64,000 nucleotides of DNA from Salinimicrobium sediminis (GCF_900215295.1 NZ_OCMF01000001.1:1612001-1676000); one strand, 5' to 3'. Shown: positions 34,956 through 44,524, counted from the stretch's first letter. A program made the numbers and translations. The notes: generated by a model not told the origin, from the letters alone.

Positions 34956-35513
34956 TTGCGTCAACTCATCCAAAAATACGCTCCGGTAATCCGCTTCATT
35001 TTTACCTTTTTAGGGAGTTATTTGCTGCTGGCATTGCTCTATAATCTCTACCTTCAGAATTTTGACTCTTCTTCCTGGTACCCCGATTATCTTACACACC
35101 TTGTGGCTATCCAAAGCGAGGATGTAGTAGATGCCCTGGGTTATGACTCTCAAATTAGATCGGGATATCCCGAGGCTACCATGCATCTTATGGTTGAAGG
35201 TAAATTTGTGGCGCGAATAATTGAAGGTTGCAACGCGGCAAGTATTATTATCCTGTTCGTGTCTTTTATGCTGGCGTTCTCGGGCAAGCTAAGAACAACT
35301 TTCTTCTTCACCCTTGCCGGAGCAGTAATTATTTACATTACCAATATTCTTCGAATTGCATTAATGGCAATTGGAATCTACGAATATCCCCATCAGGCGC
35401 ATTTTCTCCATACAGTGGCTTTTCCACTGGTGATCTATGGAGCGGTATTTTTGCTGTGGGTGCTCTGGATCATTGTATATTCAAAACAAATCAAAAATGA
35501 AGTCAGCCGTTAA
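34956..35513 (+). CDS. xrtF: Exosortase XrtF
   Basis: 185 residues, a small multi-pass transpeptidase of the exosortase/archaeosortase superfamily. The catalytic triad is recognisable as Cys92 in IIEGCNAASI, Arg133 in NILRIALMAIG and His152 in HFLHTVAFPLVIYG. Start is a TTG (34956), the only sensible one in frame. Five to six hydrophobic segments. The family is thought to process PEP-CTERM-like C-terminal tails; the cognate substrate is not in this window. The 3' end overlaps the membrane partner gene by 17 bases. Confidence 0.92.
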   Translation: MRQLIQKYAPVIRFIFTFLGSYLLLALLYNLYLQNFDSSSWYPDYLTHLVAIQSEDVVDALGYDSQIRSGYPEATMHLMVEGKFVARIIEGCNAASIIILFVSFMLAFSGKLRTTFFFTLAGAVIIYITNILRIALMAIGIYEYPHQAHFLHTVAFPLVIYGAVFLLWVLWIIVYSKQIKNEVSR

Positions 35514-35934
35514 GATCTTGATCATTCTCGCCCTGGTGGGGGTGCTGGCCCTTGTAAGGCTCTATGAATACAGTTTTTTTTATGACCCTTTCATGTATTT
35601 TTTTGAACAGGCATTTCAAAACGGGGAGACCATTAACTATACTTTTGATATGTTCTTCAATGTCTTTTTGCGCTTCCTGGTAAATACACTTATTTCATTA
35701 TTGATCTTATGGGTAGCTTTCCGAAATCGGGGGATCATCAAATTTTCTGCACTTATTTATCTTGGCTTTTTTCTGGTGCTTTTTCCGCTTTTCATTTACC
35801 TCATGCTTCATGTGCAGCCGGAAGATTACCTGGCAGCTTTCTACGTGCGAAGGTTTTTAGCCCATCCGCTGCTTATTCTTATTTTACTGCCCGCTTTTTA
35901 TTATTTCAGGCTTAGTACCGGCGTCAAAAATTAG
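35497..35934 (+). CDS. Exosortase F system-associated membrane protein
   Basis: 145 residues with four hydrophobic segments. The segment LVRLYEYSFFYDPFMYFF (about 15-33), followed by NYTFDMFFNVFLRF, is characteristic of the protein found next to XrtF in flavobacteria. Start at MKSAVKILII (35497) is chosen; an in-frame ATG at 35437 would add 20 Cys-rich residues lying within xrtF. The overlap with xrtF shows translational coupling. Role unknown; a partner or regulator of the exosortase by conserved linkage. Confidence 0.85.
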   Translation: MKSAVKILIILALVGVLALVRLYEYSFFYDPFMYFFEQAFQNGETINYTFDMFFNVFLRFLVNTLISLLILWVAFRNRGIIKFSALIYLGFFLVLFPLFIYLMLHVQPEDYLAAFYVRRFLAHPLLILILLPAFYYFRLSTGVKN

Positions 35935-35936
35935 AT

Positions 35937-35969
35937 TTTGCCGGTGTATTAATATTTTTAGTAATTTTG
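35937..35969 (+). promoter_or_regulatory. Promoter of the copper/silver efflux operon
   Basis: TTTG (35937-35940), a 21-base spacer and TAATTTTG (35962-35969) match the Bacteroidota consensus at normal spacing. The start codon lies only eight bases further, so the transcript would be nearly leaderless. Confidence 0.65.
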
Positions 35970-35977
35970 TTGCTTGT

Positions 35978-36376
35978 ATGAAGCAGCTTTTTCATAAGAC
36001 CGCATCTTTCGCAATGGCATTTCTGGTGCTGTTCTCTACCGTATCTTTTACGGTAGACAAGCACTTCTGTGGAGAGATCCTTGTGGACCAGGCTGTTTTT
36101 TCTGAAGCAAAGACCTGCGGAATGCACGGGGATATGCCGGCCTCTTCTGAAAACAAGTGCTGTGATGAAGAAAAAGTCGTAGTGGAAGGCCAAAAGGAAT
36201 TGAAGATTTCTTTTGACGATCTTGATCTGGACCAACAGGTTTTTCTTGCGTCTTTCACCTGGTCTTACGCAAACCTTTTTGAAGGAGAAGCACAGTCCGA
36301 GACTCCTTTTTTCCACTACAAACCACCTCTGCTCGTCTTCGACATACATTTACTCGACGAGACCTTCCTTATTTGA
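35978..36376 (+). CDS. HYC_CC_PP family protein
   Basis: 132 residues with an N-terminal hydrophobic signal or anchor (about 8-25). The motifs naming the family are visible: H-F-C at 29-31 in KHFCG, a Cys-Cys pair at 61-62, and Pro-Pro at 116-117 in YKPPLLVFD. Further Cys47, His50 and Met53 make it a plausible periplasmic Cu/Ag-binding protein. It is the first gene of the efflux operon, directly behind its promoter and 78 bases before cusA. Function inferred from residues and linkage. Confidence 0.85.
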   Translation: MKQLFHKTASFAMAFLVLFSTVSFTVDKHFCGEILVDQAVFSEAKTCGMHGDMPASSENKCCDEEKVVVEGQKELKISFDDLDLDQQVFLASFTWSYANLFEGEAQSETPFFHYKPPLLVFDIHLLDETFLI

Positions 36377-36454
36377 TATTTGAATTGATTTTTTAGACCC
36401 TGCACGCCGGGGTTGTAGTGTTTATATCACTTTAATCAATTTAATTATCGAAGA

Positions 36455-39400
36455 ATGCTCAATAAAATAATTCATTACTTTTTATATAACCGGCTGGTTA
36501 CCATGCTGCTGCTTATCTTTATGATAGGCTGGGGAGTGGTCACTTCGCCTTTCGACTGGGACTTTGATCTCTTGCCCCGGGACCCGGTGCCTGTAGATGC
36601 TATTCCCGATCTTGGTGAAAATCAACAGATCGTCTTTACCGAATGGCCCGGCCGATCCCCGCAGGACATCGAGGACCAGATCACTTATCCCCTTACAACC
36701 TCTTTGTTGGGAATTCCCGGGGTGGAGTCCATCCGAAGCACCTCGATGTTCGGATTTTCCAGTATCAATATCATCTTCAATGAAGATGTAGAATTCTACT
36801 GGTCCCGCACGCGTATCCTGGAAAAGATCAACTCACTCCCTTCAGGACTCTTACCCGAAGATGCTCAACCCACACTTGGACCCGATGCAACAGCCCTGGG
36901 GCAGGTTTTCTGGTACACGCTCGAAGGTCGGGATCAGGAAGGAAATGTCACCGGTGGGTGGGACCTGCATGAGATACGATCTATTCAGGATTACTATGTG
37001 AAACTCGGCTTGAGCGGAGTAGAAGGTGTCGCTGAAGTTGCTTCGGTGGGAGGCTATGTGCGGGAGTACCAGGTGGATGTTGACCCCGATGCTTTAAGAG
37101 CCTACAATGTAGGCATCGATGATGTCATGATGGCGGTGAAAAATTCCAACAGGGATATTGGAGCCAAGACCATTGAGGTCAATAAGGTAGAATACCTTGT
37201 CCGGGGATTGGGTTACATAGAATCCCTGGAAGATATTGAAAACACTGTTGTTGCAGTTAATGAAAACACGCCTGTACTGATTTCTGATATCGGTGTAGTT
37301 ACTCTTGGTCCTGCCGAAAGGCGTGGAGTCCTGGACAAAGCCGGAGCTGAAGTTGCCGGCGGAGTGGTGGTTGCACGCTATGGATCAAATCCTCTGGCGG
37401 TGATAAACAATGTGAAGGAAAAGATCGAAGAGATCTCTCCCGGGATGCCAACCAAGACACTTGCTGACGGAACTGTAAGTAAATTGACTATAGTTCCCTT
37501 TTATGATCGTACACAACTAATTCAGGAGACCTTAGGAACTCTGGAAAGTGCTCTTTCCGACGAGATCCTTATCAGTATTATTGTGGTGATCATCCTGGTG
37601 CTCAATCTCAGGGCATCGATCTTAATTTCCAGTCTGCTGCCCATTGCGGTGCTCATGACCTTTATTGCCATGCGCTATTTTGGAGTGGATGCAAACGTAG
37701 TAGCACTCTCCGGAATTGCTATAGCCATTGGGGTAATGGTAGATGTGGGGATTGTGTTCGTTGAGAATTCCCTGAGACACCTGGAAATGGATGAAAATAA
37801 AAATGCAAGGGGAGAAAAACTGCTGCGGGTGATAAGAAATGCCACAATTGAGGTAGGTCCTGCAGTGACAACTGCACTGGCTACTACCGTGGTAAGTTTC
37901 CTGCCGGTATTCTTTATGGAACATGCCGAAGGTAAACTCTTCCGGCCGCTCGCCTTCACTAAAACCTTTGCTCTTGTAGCAGCATTCCTGCTTGGAGTGA
38001 TGGTGCTGCCAATGCTGTCTTACTATTTCTTCTCATTTAAATTAAATAAAGAAAGAACCAACCGCATCTGGAATTACATTCTCATAGCGGGTGGAATTAT
38101 TCTGTCGCTCCTCTTCGGAATGTGGTTACCTTTAGCGCTAACAGTAATAGGAATTTTAAGATTACTGGAGCCCCGAAACCGTGGTTTTTTAGGAAGATAT
38201 TCAAAAGAGATTTCACTGTTCATTATTCTGGCGGTGACTATCTTTTTCCTTACCACTCACTGGATGCCGCTTGGAGTGCGCAATCACATCATAGAAAATT
38301 ATCTGTTCGTGATCGTTCTGCTGGTGATCACTCTTGCCGCACTGCTGGCCATTGTTAAATATTACGAAAGCCTTTTAACCTGGTGCCTTGAGAACAAAAA
38401 AACCTTTTTAGCACTTCCTGTGGTCACGATCTTTTTCGGATTGTTGATCTGGATGGGAATCCCTAAAATCTTCGGATTTGTGGCAGATGCTGCTGAAGAG
38501 ATCGGCTGGGACATGAGAGAATCGTCGGGATGGATAGCGGCTTCAGAAGCTTTTCCGGGAGTGGGAAAGGAATTTATGCCGACATTGAATGAAGGAAGCT
38601 TCCTGCTAATGCCAACTGCTATGCCGCATTTAGGGCTTGAAGGTAGTAAGGAAGTGCTTCAAAAATTGGATATGGCAGTAACCAACATTCCTGAAGTTGA
38701 GGTTTCTGTCGGAAAACTGGGAAGGGCCGAAACTGCTATTGACCCGGCACCTATTTCAATGTATGAAAATGTGATCAACTATAAACCGGAATATATCCTC
38801 AATGAAGATGGAGAAATGCAGCGTTTTAAAGTTGATGAGGATGGAAATTTCGTACTGAAGTCAGGGGAAGTTATGCCTCATGAAGAAGCCCTCCTTGGAA
38901 ATATTTCTGCAAAAGAACTGGTGCCCGATGAGGATGGAGAATACTTTAGGAACTGGAGAGAACACATCAACAGCCCCGATGATATCTGGACCGAGATCGT
39001 GAATGCAACCAGGTTCCCGGGGATCACTTCTGCACCAAAACTTCAGCCTATTGAAACCCGTCTCGTCATGCTACAAACCGGAATGCGGGCCCCTATGGGA
39101 ATTAAAGTTTATGGTCCCGATCTTCAAACCATTCAGGAATTTGGATTTAAACTGGAAGAGATCCTTAAGCAGGTCCCTTCAGTCAAACATGAAGCTGTAT
39201 TTGCCGACAGGATCGTGGGGAAACCTTACCTGGAACTGGATATCAACAGGCAAAATATTTCCCGGTATGGGTTGAGCATCGAGCAGGTGCAACAAACCAT
39301 TGAAACAGCTATTGGGGGAATGGAGATCACGACCACGGTGGAAGGCCGGGAGCGTTATCCCGTGCGGGTGAGATATCCGCGGGAATTGCGTAATTCTCCC

Positions 39401-40285
39401 GAAGAGATCGAGCGAATATTAGTTCCAACTCCTACAGGGGCTCAAATTCCGCTGGGACAACTTGTGGATGTAAATTATGTGCAGGGGCCGCAAATGATTA
39501 AAAGTGAAGATACCTTCCTTGTGGGTTATGTGCTCTTTGATAGAAAAGAAGATTATGCCGAAGTCAATGTAGTGAACGATGCACAGGCCCTTATCGCAGA
39601 AAAGATCGATACAGGAGAACTGCAGGTGCCACCGGGGGTGAGTTTTGAATTCTCAGGAAATTATGAAAATCAGGTGCGGGCAGTAAAAAGTCTGGCCATC
39701 GTTATTCCTATCTCGCTTATCATCATTTTCCTTTTGCTGTACTTCCAGTTCAAGACTGTGATTGCCTCCACAATTCACTTTTCGGGAGTGTTTGTGGCCT
39801 TTGCAGGGGGCTTTATCATGATCTGGCTCTACGGGCAGCCGTGGTTTATGGACTTCAGCATTTCAGGAATGAATATGCGGGACCTGTTCCAAATGGGCAC
39901 CATCAACCTAAGTGTTGCAGTATGGGTAGGTTTCATTGCCCTTTTTGGGATAGCAACAGATGACGGCGTACTAATGGGAACCTACATTCACCAGGTATTC
40001 GAAAAAAGAAATCCCCAAACTGTTCCTGCAGTACGTGCTGCAGTGCTTGAAGCCGGGAAGAAAAGAGTACGTCCCGCGATGATGACCACCGCTGTAACCA
40101 TTATCGCACTATATCCAGTCCTCACTTCAACAGGAAAAGGGGCCGACATTATGGTGCCTATGGCGATACCCATCGTGGGCGGAATGGTCATACAGATCAT
40201 GACCATCTTTGTGGTGCCGGTGCTACAGGCAATCTGGCGCGAAACCGTAGTTACAAGAAATGAAATAAAATTAACTGAAGGATGA
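36455..40285 (+). CDS. cusA: CusA-type heavy-metal efflux RND pump
   Basis: 1276 residues, inner-membrane proton-driven RND transporter of the HME group, with 12 TM helices and two large periplasmic loops. The N terminus shows VDAIPDLGENQQIVFTEWPG, typical of CusA/CzcA. The central transmembrane charge motif lies in GIAIAIGVMVDVGIVFVENS. Met-rich elements TLNEGSFLLMPTAMP and QTGMRAPMGIKV are those of the Cu(I)/Ag(I) branch. An acidic insertion of about 70 residues (near 785-855, with EDGE and DEDG repeats) is present in the second half. It overlaps the channel gene by four bases. Confidence 0.95.
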   Translation: MLNKIIHYFLYNRLVTMLLLIFMIGWGVVTSPFDWDFDLLPRDPVPVDAIPDLGENQQIVFTEWPGRSPQDIEDQITYPLTTSLLGIPGVESIRSTSMFGFSSINIIFNEDVEFYWSRTRILEKINSLPSGLLPEDAQPTLGPDATALGQVFWYTLEGRDQEGNVTGGWDLHEIRSIQDYYVKLGLSGVEGVAEVASVGGYVREYQVDVDPDALRAYNVGIDDVMMAVKNSNRDIGAKTIEVNKVEYLVRGLGYIESLEDIENTVVAVNENTPVLISDIGVVTLGPAERRGVLDKAGAEVAGGVVVARYGSNPLAVINNVKEKIEEISPGMPTKTLADGTVSKLTIVPFYDRTQLIQETLGTLESALSDEILISIIVVIILVLNLRASILISSLLPIAVLMTFIAMRYFGVDANVVALSGIAIAIGVMVDVGIVFVENSLRHLEMDENKNARGEKLLRVIRNATIEVGPAVTTALATTVVSFLPVFFMEHAEGKLFRPLAFTKTFALVAAFLLGVMVLPMLSYYFFSFKLNKERTNRIWNYILIAGGIILSLLFGMWLPLALTVIGILRLLEPRNRGFLGRYSKEISLFIILAVTIFFLTTHWMPLGVRNHIIENYLFVIVLLVITLAALLAIVKYYESLLTWCLENKKTFLALPVVTIFFGLLIWMGIPKIFGFVADAAEEIGWDMRESSGWIAASEAFPGVGKEFMPTLNEGSFLLMPTAMPHLGLEGSKEVLQKLDMAVTNIPEVEVSVGKLGRAETAIDPAPISMYENVINYKPEYILNEDGEMQRFKVDEDGNFVLKSGEVMPHEEALLGNISAKELVPDEDGEYFRNWREHINSPDDIWTEIVNATRFPGITSAPKLQPIETRLVMLQTGMRAPMGIKVYGPDLQTIQEFGFKLEEILKQVPSVKHEAVFADRIVGKPYLELDINRQNISRYGLSIEQVQQTIETAIGGMEITTTVEGRERYPVRVRYPRELRNSPEEIERILVPTPTGAQIPLGQLVDVNYVQGPQMIKSEDTFLVGYVLFDRKEDYAEVNVVNDAQALIAEKIDTGELQVPPGVSFEFSGNYENQVRAVKSLAIVIPISLIIIFLLLYFQFKTVIASTIHFSGVFVAFAGGFIMIWLYGQPWFMDFSISGMNMRDLFQMGTINLSVAVWVGFIALFGIATDDGVLMGTYIHQVFEKRNPQTVPAVRAAVLEAGKKRVRPAMMTTAVTIIALYPVLTSTGKGADIMVPMAIPIVGGMVIQIMTIFVVPVLQAIWRETVVTRNEIKLTEG

Positions 40286-41535
40286 AAAACACTTTAAAAA
40301 TATCATTTTTGACAGGGCTGCTTTTTTTCTTCTTCGGAAGCTTGAAAGCGCAAACCCTGGAGGATTATCTGCAGCTCGCTGCGGAAAATAATCCGGAAGT
40401 AAAAGCAGCCTATGCCGAATTTGAAGCGGCTTTACAGGAGGCGCCGCAGGTTAGGAGCCTGCCCGATCCTTCTTTGACCATGACAGCTTTTGGAACCATG
40501 GTGGAAACCCGGCTTGGACCCCAGGAGGCACGTTTCTCACTGATGCAGATGTTTCCCTGGTTTGGTACTTTGGAAGCTCGGGAAGACGTGGCTAATCTTA
40601 TGGCTGAAGCTAAATTTCAGGCTTTTTTGGATCTCCGAAACCGGCTCTTTTTGGACGTAAGCAGTAAATATTATGATCTGTATGAACTGGAGCAGCAGGT
40701 AATCTTCCAGGAAGAGAACCTGGAGATCCTTCAAAACTATAAAGATCTCGCGCTTTCCCGGGTGAGTGCCGGCAGCGGTGCTTTGTCTGATGTGCTGCAG
40801 ACCGATCTGCTTCGGAATGAATCTGTAACCGCGCTGGAGATCCTCCGACTAAAGAAGGAAGCGGTGGTGGCGCAGTTTAACGCCCTGCTTAACCGCAGTA
40901 GATCTGAAGCTGTGAACCTTCCGCAGGATCTGGAAATAGTTTTTGAAAATGCCATTTTTGATACCTCTGTTACCGGAAACCCTCGGCTTACGGAAATGGA
41001 ACGCATGGCTGCTTCGGCCAGAGCGCAGGAAATCCTGGCGAAAAAGGAAGGTCTGCCAAATGTAGGTTTGGGAGTGGATTATGTAATCGTGGGAGAGCGC
41101 ATGGATATGGCGGTAGAAGATAGCGGGAGGGATGCTATAATGCCTATGCTGTCAGTAAGTCTGCCAATCTTCCGTGGAAAATATAAAGCTGCGAGAAAAC
41201 AGGCAGAGTTCATGGCCGAAAGTTATGAGCAGCGAAAGATCAATATGGAAAACATGCTTTCTGCCGAAATGGAAGCAGCAGAATTCGAAGTTCGGGAGGC
41301 AGCTGAAATGCTTCGGCTTTACGAAAAGCAGGTCGAGAGTTCAAAACAGGTGCTCAACTTACTGCTGTCCGGCTATCGCAATGCCTCTGCTAATTTTGAA
41401 GAGGTACTACGGGTGAGACAGGAACTATTAAAATATAAGCTGGCGGTAGCAGGAGCAGAGGCTAATTACCTTACCGCCCTGGCACAGATCGATTATCTAT
41501 CGGGTAAAAATTATGACTATGACAACAAAAACTAG
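40282..41535 (+). CDS. TolC family outer-membrane channel of the Cus system
   Basis: 417 residues with a signal peptide (about 1-23, ending LKAQ) and two OEP repeats forming the alpha-barrel. The segments ENNPEVKAAYAEFEAALQ and VRSLPDPSLTMTAFGTMVE are typical of CusC-like channels of Bacteroidota. The Met residues in the LMQMFPWFGTLEAR region may contact metal. It overlaps cusA by four bases and the adaptor gene by 23 bases, which fits assembly of a three-part pump from one message. Confidence 0.92.
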   Translation: MKNTLKISFLTGLLFFFFGSLKAQTLEDYLQLAAENNPEVKAAYAEFEAALQEAPQVRSLPDPSLTMTAFGTMVETRLGPQEARFSLMQMFPWFGTLEAREDVANLMAEAKFQAFLDLRNRLFLDVSSKYYDLYELEQQVIFQEENLEILQNYKDLALSRVSAGSGALSDVLQTDLLRNESVTALEILRLKKEAVVAQFNALLNRSRSEAVNLPQDLEIVFENAIFDTSVTGNPRLTEMERMAASARAQEILAKKEGLPNVGLGVDYVIVGERMDMAVEDSGRDAIMPMLSVSLPIFRGKYKAARKQAEFMAESYEQRKINMENMLSAEMEAAEFEVREAAEMLRLYEKQVESSKQVLNLLLSGYRNASANFEEVLRVRQELLKYKLAVAGAEANYLTALAQIDYLSGKNYDYDNKN

Positions 41536-43276
41536 AAATATACTCATTATCACCGGTTCATTAGTGGCGGGAATGTTACTGGGATGGCTGTTCTTTGGCG
41601 GCAGCGATGATGCTGAAGTACACGACCACAGCGCCGAAGCCGGACAGGAGACCATCTGGACCTGTTCCATGCACCCACAGATCAGGTCTGCAGAGCCGGG
41701 GAAATGTCCAATCTGCGGAATGGATCTTATTCCGCTGGAAAGCGGAGATGTTACAGGCAATCCCGAAGCCGTGCAAATGACCGAATATGCCATGAAACTG
41801 GCAAATATTCAAACACAAACTGTAGGCAACGGCTCAGGAGAAAGGGAATTGAGATTAAACGGGAAAGTAACCGTAGATGAAAGGATCGCATATACGCAAT
41901 CCACTCACGTGCCGGGAAGGATCGAAAGACTCATGGTGAATTTTACCGGCGAAGAAGTAAAGCGCGGGCAGGCCCTGGCAGTTGTTTATTCTCCCGAACT
42001 TATCACCGCCCAGGAAGAACTGCTGCAGGCATACGCGATAAGAAGTTCACAACCGGAGCTTTTTGAAGCTGCCAAACAGAAGCTACGAAACTGGAGGATA
42101 GGTGAGAACCAGATCAACAGAATACTTGAATCGGGCAAGGCAACAGACAGGTTTACTATTACCGCCGATGTTGGCGGCATAGTGACCGAAAAGTTAGTGG
42201 AGCTGGGGGATTATGTAGAGCGCGGAATGCCTCTTTACCAAATCGCTGACCTTTCAAAAATGTGGGTGTTATTTGACCTTTATGAAAGAACAATAGGTCT
42301 TGTGGAGAAAGGAGACAAGGTAGAATTTACTGTCGCCTCTATTCCGGGAGATACATTTGAGGGAACTATCGATTTTATAGATCCACTTTTAAACCAGCAA
42401 ACCCGTGTGGCAACGGCAAGAGTTGAAATTTCAAATAAAGAGGACAGGTTAAAGCCGGGAATGTTCGTTACCGGGGTTGTAAATACATCGGGCGCCGTAG
42501 ATGCTTCAGGAATCACCATTCCAAGATCAGCAGTGCTTTGGACCGGGAAACGCAGCGTGGTTTATATCAATGAGGGTACAGCTGCAAATCCGTCGTTTGT
42601 GATGCGGGAAGTGGTGCTGGGACAGTCCCTTGGAGATACTTATGAAGTGCTGGAAGGTCTTGCAGCCGGGGAAGAGATTGTAGTAAACGGCACTTTTACA
42701 GTGGATGCAGCGGCACAGCTTGCAGGAAAGCCCAGTATGATGAATCCCGCGGTTGTTGCTTCCGGTATTAAGCAGGAAGATGTGAGACAGTATCTTCAGA
42801 ATAATAGCATTGATTTTAAAGAAGAAGCTTCCGAAGAGTTTCAGAAACAACTAAACCGGGTGGTGACGGTTTATCTTCAGCTTAAAGATGCACTTGTGGA
42901 AGAAAAAGAGGAAGAAAGCGTAAATTTGACAGGGAAACTGCAGGAAGCTGTTGAAGCGACAGAAGCTTCGGCTTTGATTGGAGAAGCAAAAGCATTTTGG
43001 GAAGAAAAGCAAAAATTCCTTCTGCAGCATACTGAAGTGGGCATGGAGGCAGAAAATATAAAAGCGCAAAGAGAGAATTTTATTTATATCTCTGAAGCGC
43101 TCATCAAAACCGTGGCCACCTTCGGAATTGGTGAAGGAAGCATTTATGTGGATTACTGCCCTATGGCAAATTCTGACAAAGGTGCTTACTGGCTAAGCCA
43201 AGAAGCCGAAATTAGAAATCCGTATTATGGAGACGCCATGCTTAAATGTGGCGAGATCGTAGAACAATTGAATTAA
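41513..43276 (+). CDS. CusB-type RND adaptor with metal-binding head and DUF3347 tail
   Basis: 587 residues: N-terminal TM anchor (about 9-27), a His/Asp stretch (HDHS), then a heavy-metal-binding module with CSMHP (51-55) and KCPICGMDL (64-72). The HlyD-type barrel-sandwich, hairpin and beta-barrel domains fill about 75-400. A C-terminal DUF3347 domain (about 415-587) ends in the motif YCPMA (548-552)..KGAYWL..EIRNPYYGD..MLKCG. The adaptor passes Cu(I)/Ag(I) from periplasmic carriers to the RND pump; here two extra metal sites are fused to it. ATG 41513 or 41519 can both be starts. Confidence 0.9.
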   Translation: MTMTTKTRNILIITGSLVAGMLLGWLFFGGSDDAEVHDHSAEAGQETIWTCSMHPQIRSAEPGKCPICGMDLIPLESGDVTGNPEAVQMTEYAMKLANIQTQTVGNGSGERELRLNGKVTVDERIAYTQSTHVPGRIERLMVNFTGEEVKRGQALAVVYSPELITAQEELLQAYAIRSSQPELFEAAKQKLRNWRIGENQINRILESGKATDRFTITADVGGIVTEKLVELGDYVERGMPLYQIADLSKMWVLFDLYERTIGLVEKGDKVEFTVASIPGDTFEGTIDFIDPLLNQQTRVATARVEISNKEDRLKPGMFVTGVVNTSGAVDASGITIPRSAVLWTGKRSVVYINEGTAANPSFVMREVVLGQSLGDTYEVLEGLAAGEEIVVNGTFTVDAAAQLAGKPSMMNPAVVASGIKQEDVRQYLQNNSIDFKEEASEEFQKQLNRVVTVYLQLKDALVEEKEEESVNLTGKLQEAVEATEASALIGEAKAFWEEKQKFLLQHTEVGMEAENIKAQRENFIYISEALIKTVATFGIGEGSIYVDYCPMANSDKGAYWLSQEAEIRNPYYGDAMLKCGEIVEQLN

Positions 43277-43301
43277 ATAAGCAACTATAAATATCCTAAA
43301 A

Positions 43302-43892
43302 ATGAAAAACACAAAAATGACAATTATGGCACTGGCAGCAGCTTTTATGCTGGCTTCGTGTGGAGAAACTAAAAAAGAAGAAGCAACTGAAGAAGCGGGA
43401 ATGCCTATGCAAAACGAGATGCACCAGGAAGAAACCGGGGAGCATGACATGAGTATGGTCGGAAATCTTGATGACGGGCAATCCGGTGATATTGAATTTA
43501 GCAATGATGCTGTGGGTAGCGCTTATCAACACTACATGCACGTTAAGACGGCTTTAGTGAACACCAATGCAGAAGAAGCTCAAAGCGGTGGAAAAATGCT
43601 TGTTGAAGCACTTGGAAAGGTTGAAAACAGCACGAAAGCTACAGAGGCTGCGGAAAAGATCGCCAACTCCACAGAGATCAATGAGCAAAGAACAGCTTTT
43701 CTTGACCTTTCTGCAGGAATGGAGGAAATATTGAGCGGAGCAATTGCTTCAGGAGAGCTTTACAAACAATATTGCCCAATGGCTTTTGATGGAAAGGGTG
43801 GATCATGGCTTTCGGCATCAAAAGAGATAAGAAATCCTTACTATGGCGATAAAATGCTGAAATGCGGAAGTGTACGTGACACTATTAAATAA
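43302..43892 (+). CDS. DUF3347 lipoprotein of the copper operon
   Basis: 196 residues: lipobox MLASC, an acidic Met/His-rich linker (EAGMPMQNEMHQEE and HDMSMV), then a DUF3347 helical domain ending in YCPMA..KGGSWL..EIRNPYYGD..MLKCG. The last 40 residues are nearly the same as the tail of the preceding adaptor, so the two domains are paralogous. Membrane-anchored periplasmic Cu(I) carrier or chaperone is the likely role (inference). 25 bases after the adaptor gene. Confidence 0.85.
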   Translation: MKNTKMTIMALAAAFMLASCGETKKEEATEEAGMPMQNEMHQEETGEHDMSMVGNLDDGQSGDIEFSNDAVGSAYQHYMHVKTALVNTNAEEAQSGGKMLVEALGKVENSTKATEAAEKIANSTEINEQRTAFLDLSAGMEEILSGAIASGELYKQYCPMAFDGKGGSWLSASKEIRNPYYGDKMLKCGSVRDTIK

Positions 43893-43906
43893 TTAATACC
43901 ACAACT

Positions 43907-43932
43907 GCCGGTCCCGGTTTTGAGGGACCGGC
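43907..43932 (+). other. Intergenic hairpin without T-run
   Basis: Perfect 9-bp stem GCCGGTCCC/GGGACCGGC (43907-43915 with 43924-43932), eight-base loop, followed by TAACTATAAT, not a T-run. It lies between the DUF3347 and DUF2911 genes and could set a partial termination or a processing/stability point within the operon. Confidence 0.6.
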
Positions 43933-43951
43933 TAACTATAATAATACAGAA

Positions 43952-44524
43952 ATGAATTTGAAAACCTATTTTCTATTTCTCTTATTGGGGGTATCTTCTT
44001 TACTCCAGGCTCAGGTCGATGAGAAGGAGGATCACTCAAGTCACGTCAAGAGCACGAAGACAGCCGGCAAAAGCCTGAGTCCGCATACTATGGCCATGGC
44101 TATGGTAGATGTTGCTCACGTACATATTGACTATTCTGCCCCGAGTGTAAGAGATCGTGTCATCTTTGGGGGTTTGGTAGGATTTGACAGGGTTTGGCAG
44201 GCCGGGGCGCACAATGCCACCTGGTTAAGTACAGACAAGGACCTGTTAATTGCCGGAAAAAAGCTGCCGGCAGGAAAATATGGTTTCTTCCTCATCCCCG
44301 GGAAAAAGGAGTGGACCCTGATCTTTAATTCACGATGGGAACAGCATGGTAAAGATGAGTATAATGAGGCCGAAGATGTGTTAAGGCTGACCCTTAAGCC
44401 TGAGGATCTAAAGGAAGTCCAGGAGGTGCTGACCTATGAAGTGAATAAAACAGGAGAAAAGTCGGGAGAACTCATTTTTTCCTGGGAGAAAAAGAAGTTA
44501 AGATTACCATTTGAGGTAAAATAG
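43952..44524 (+). CDS. DUF2911 family secreted protein
   Basis: 190 residues with a signal peptide (about 1-20, ending LLQAQ), a His-rich start of the mature part (KEDHSSHV) and the DUF2911 domain (about 55-188). Conserved stretches are YSAPSVRDRVIFGG, WQAGAHNATWLSTD, GKKLPAGKYGFFLIP and WTLIFN. Known only as a periplasmic beta-rich family of unknown function. It lies in the copper operon and its stop is directly followed by the ATG of the regulator gene. Confidence 0.85.
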   Translation: MNLKTYFLFLLLGVSSLLQAQVDEKEDHSSHVKSTKTAGKSLSPHTMAMAMVDVAHVHIDYSAPSVRDRVIFGGLVGFDRVWQAGAHNATWLSTDKDLLIAGKKLPAGKYGFFLIPGKKEWTLIFNSRWEQHGKDEYNEAEDVLRLTLKPEDLKEVQEVLTYEVNKTGEKSGELIFSWEKKKLRLPFEVK

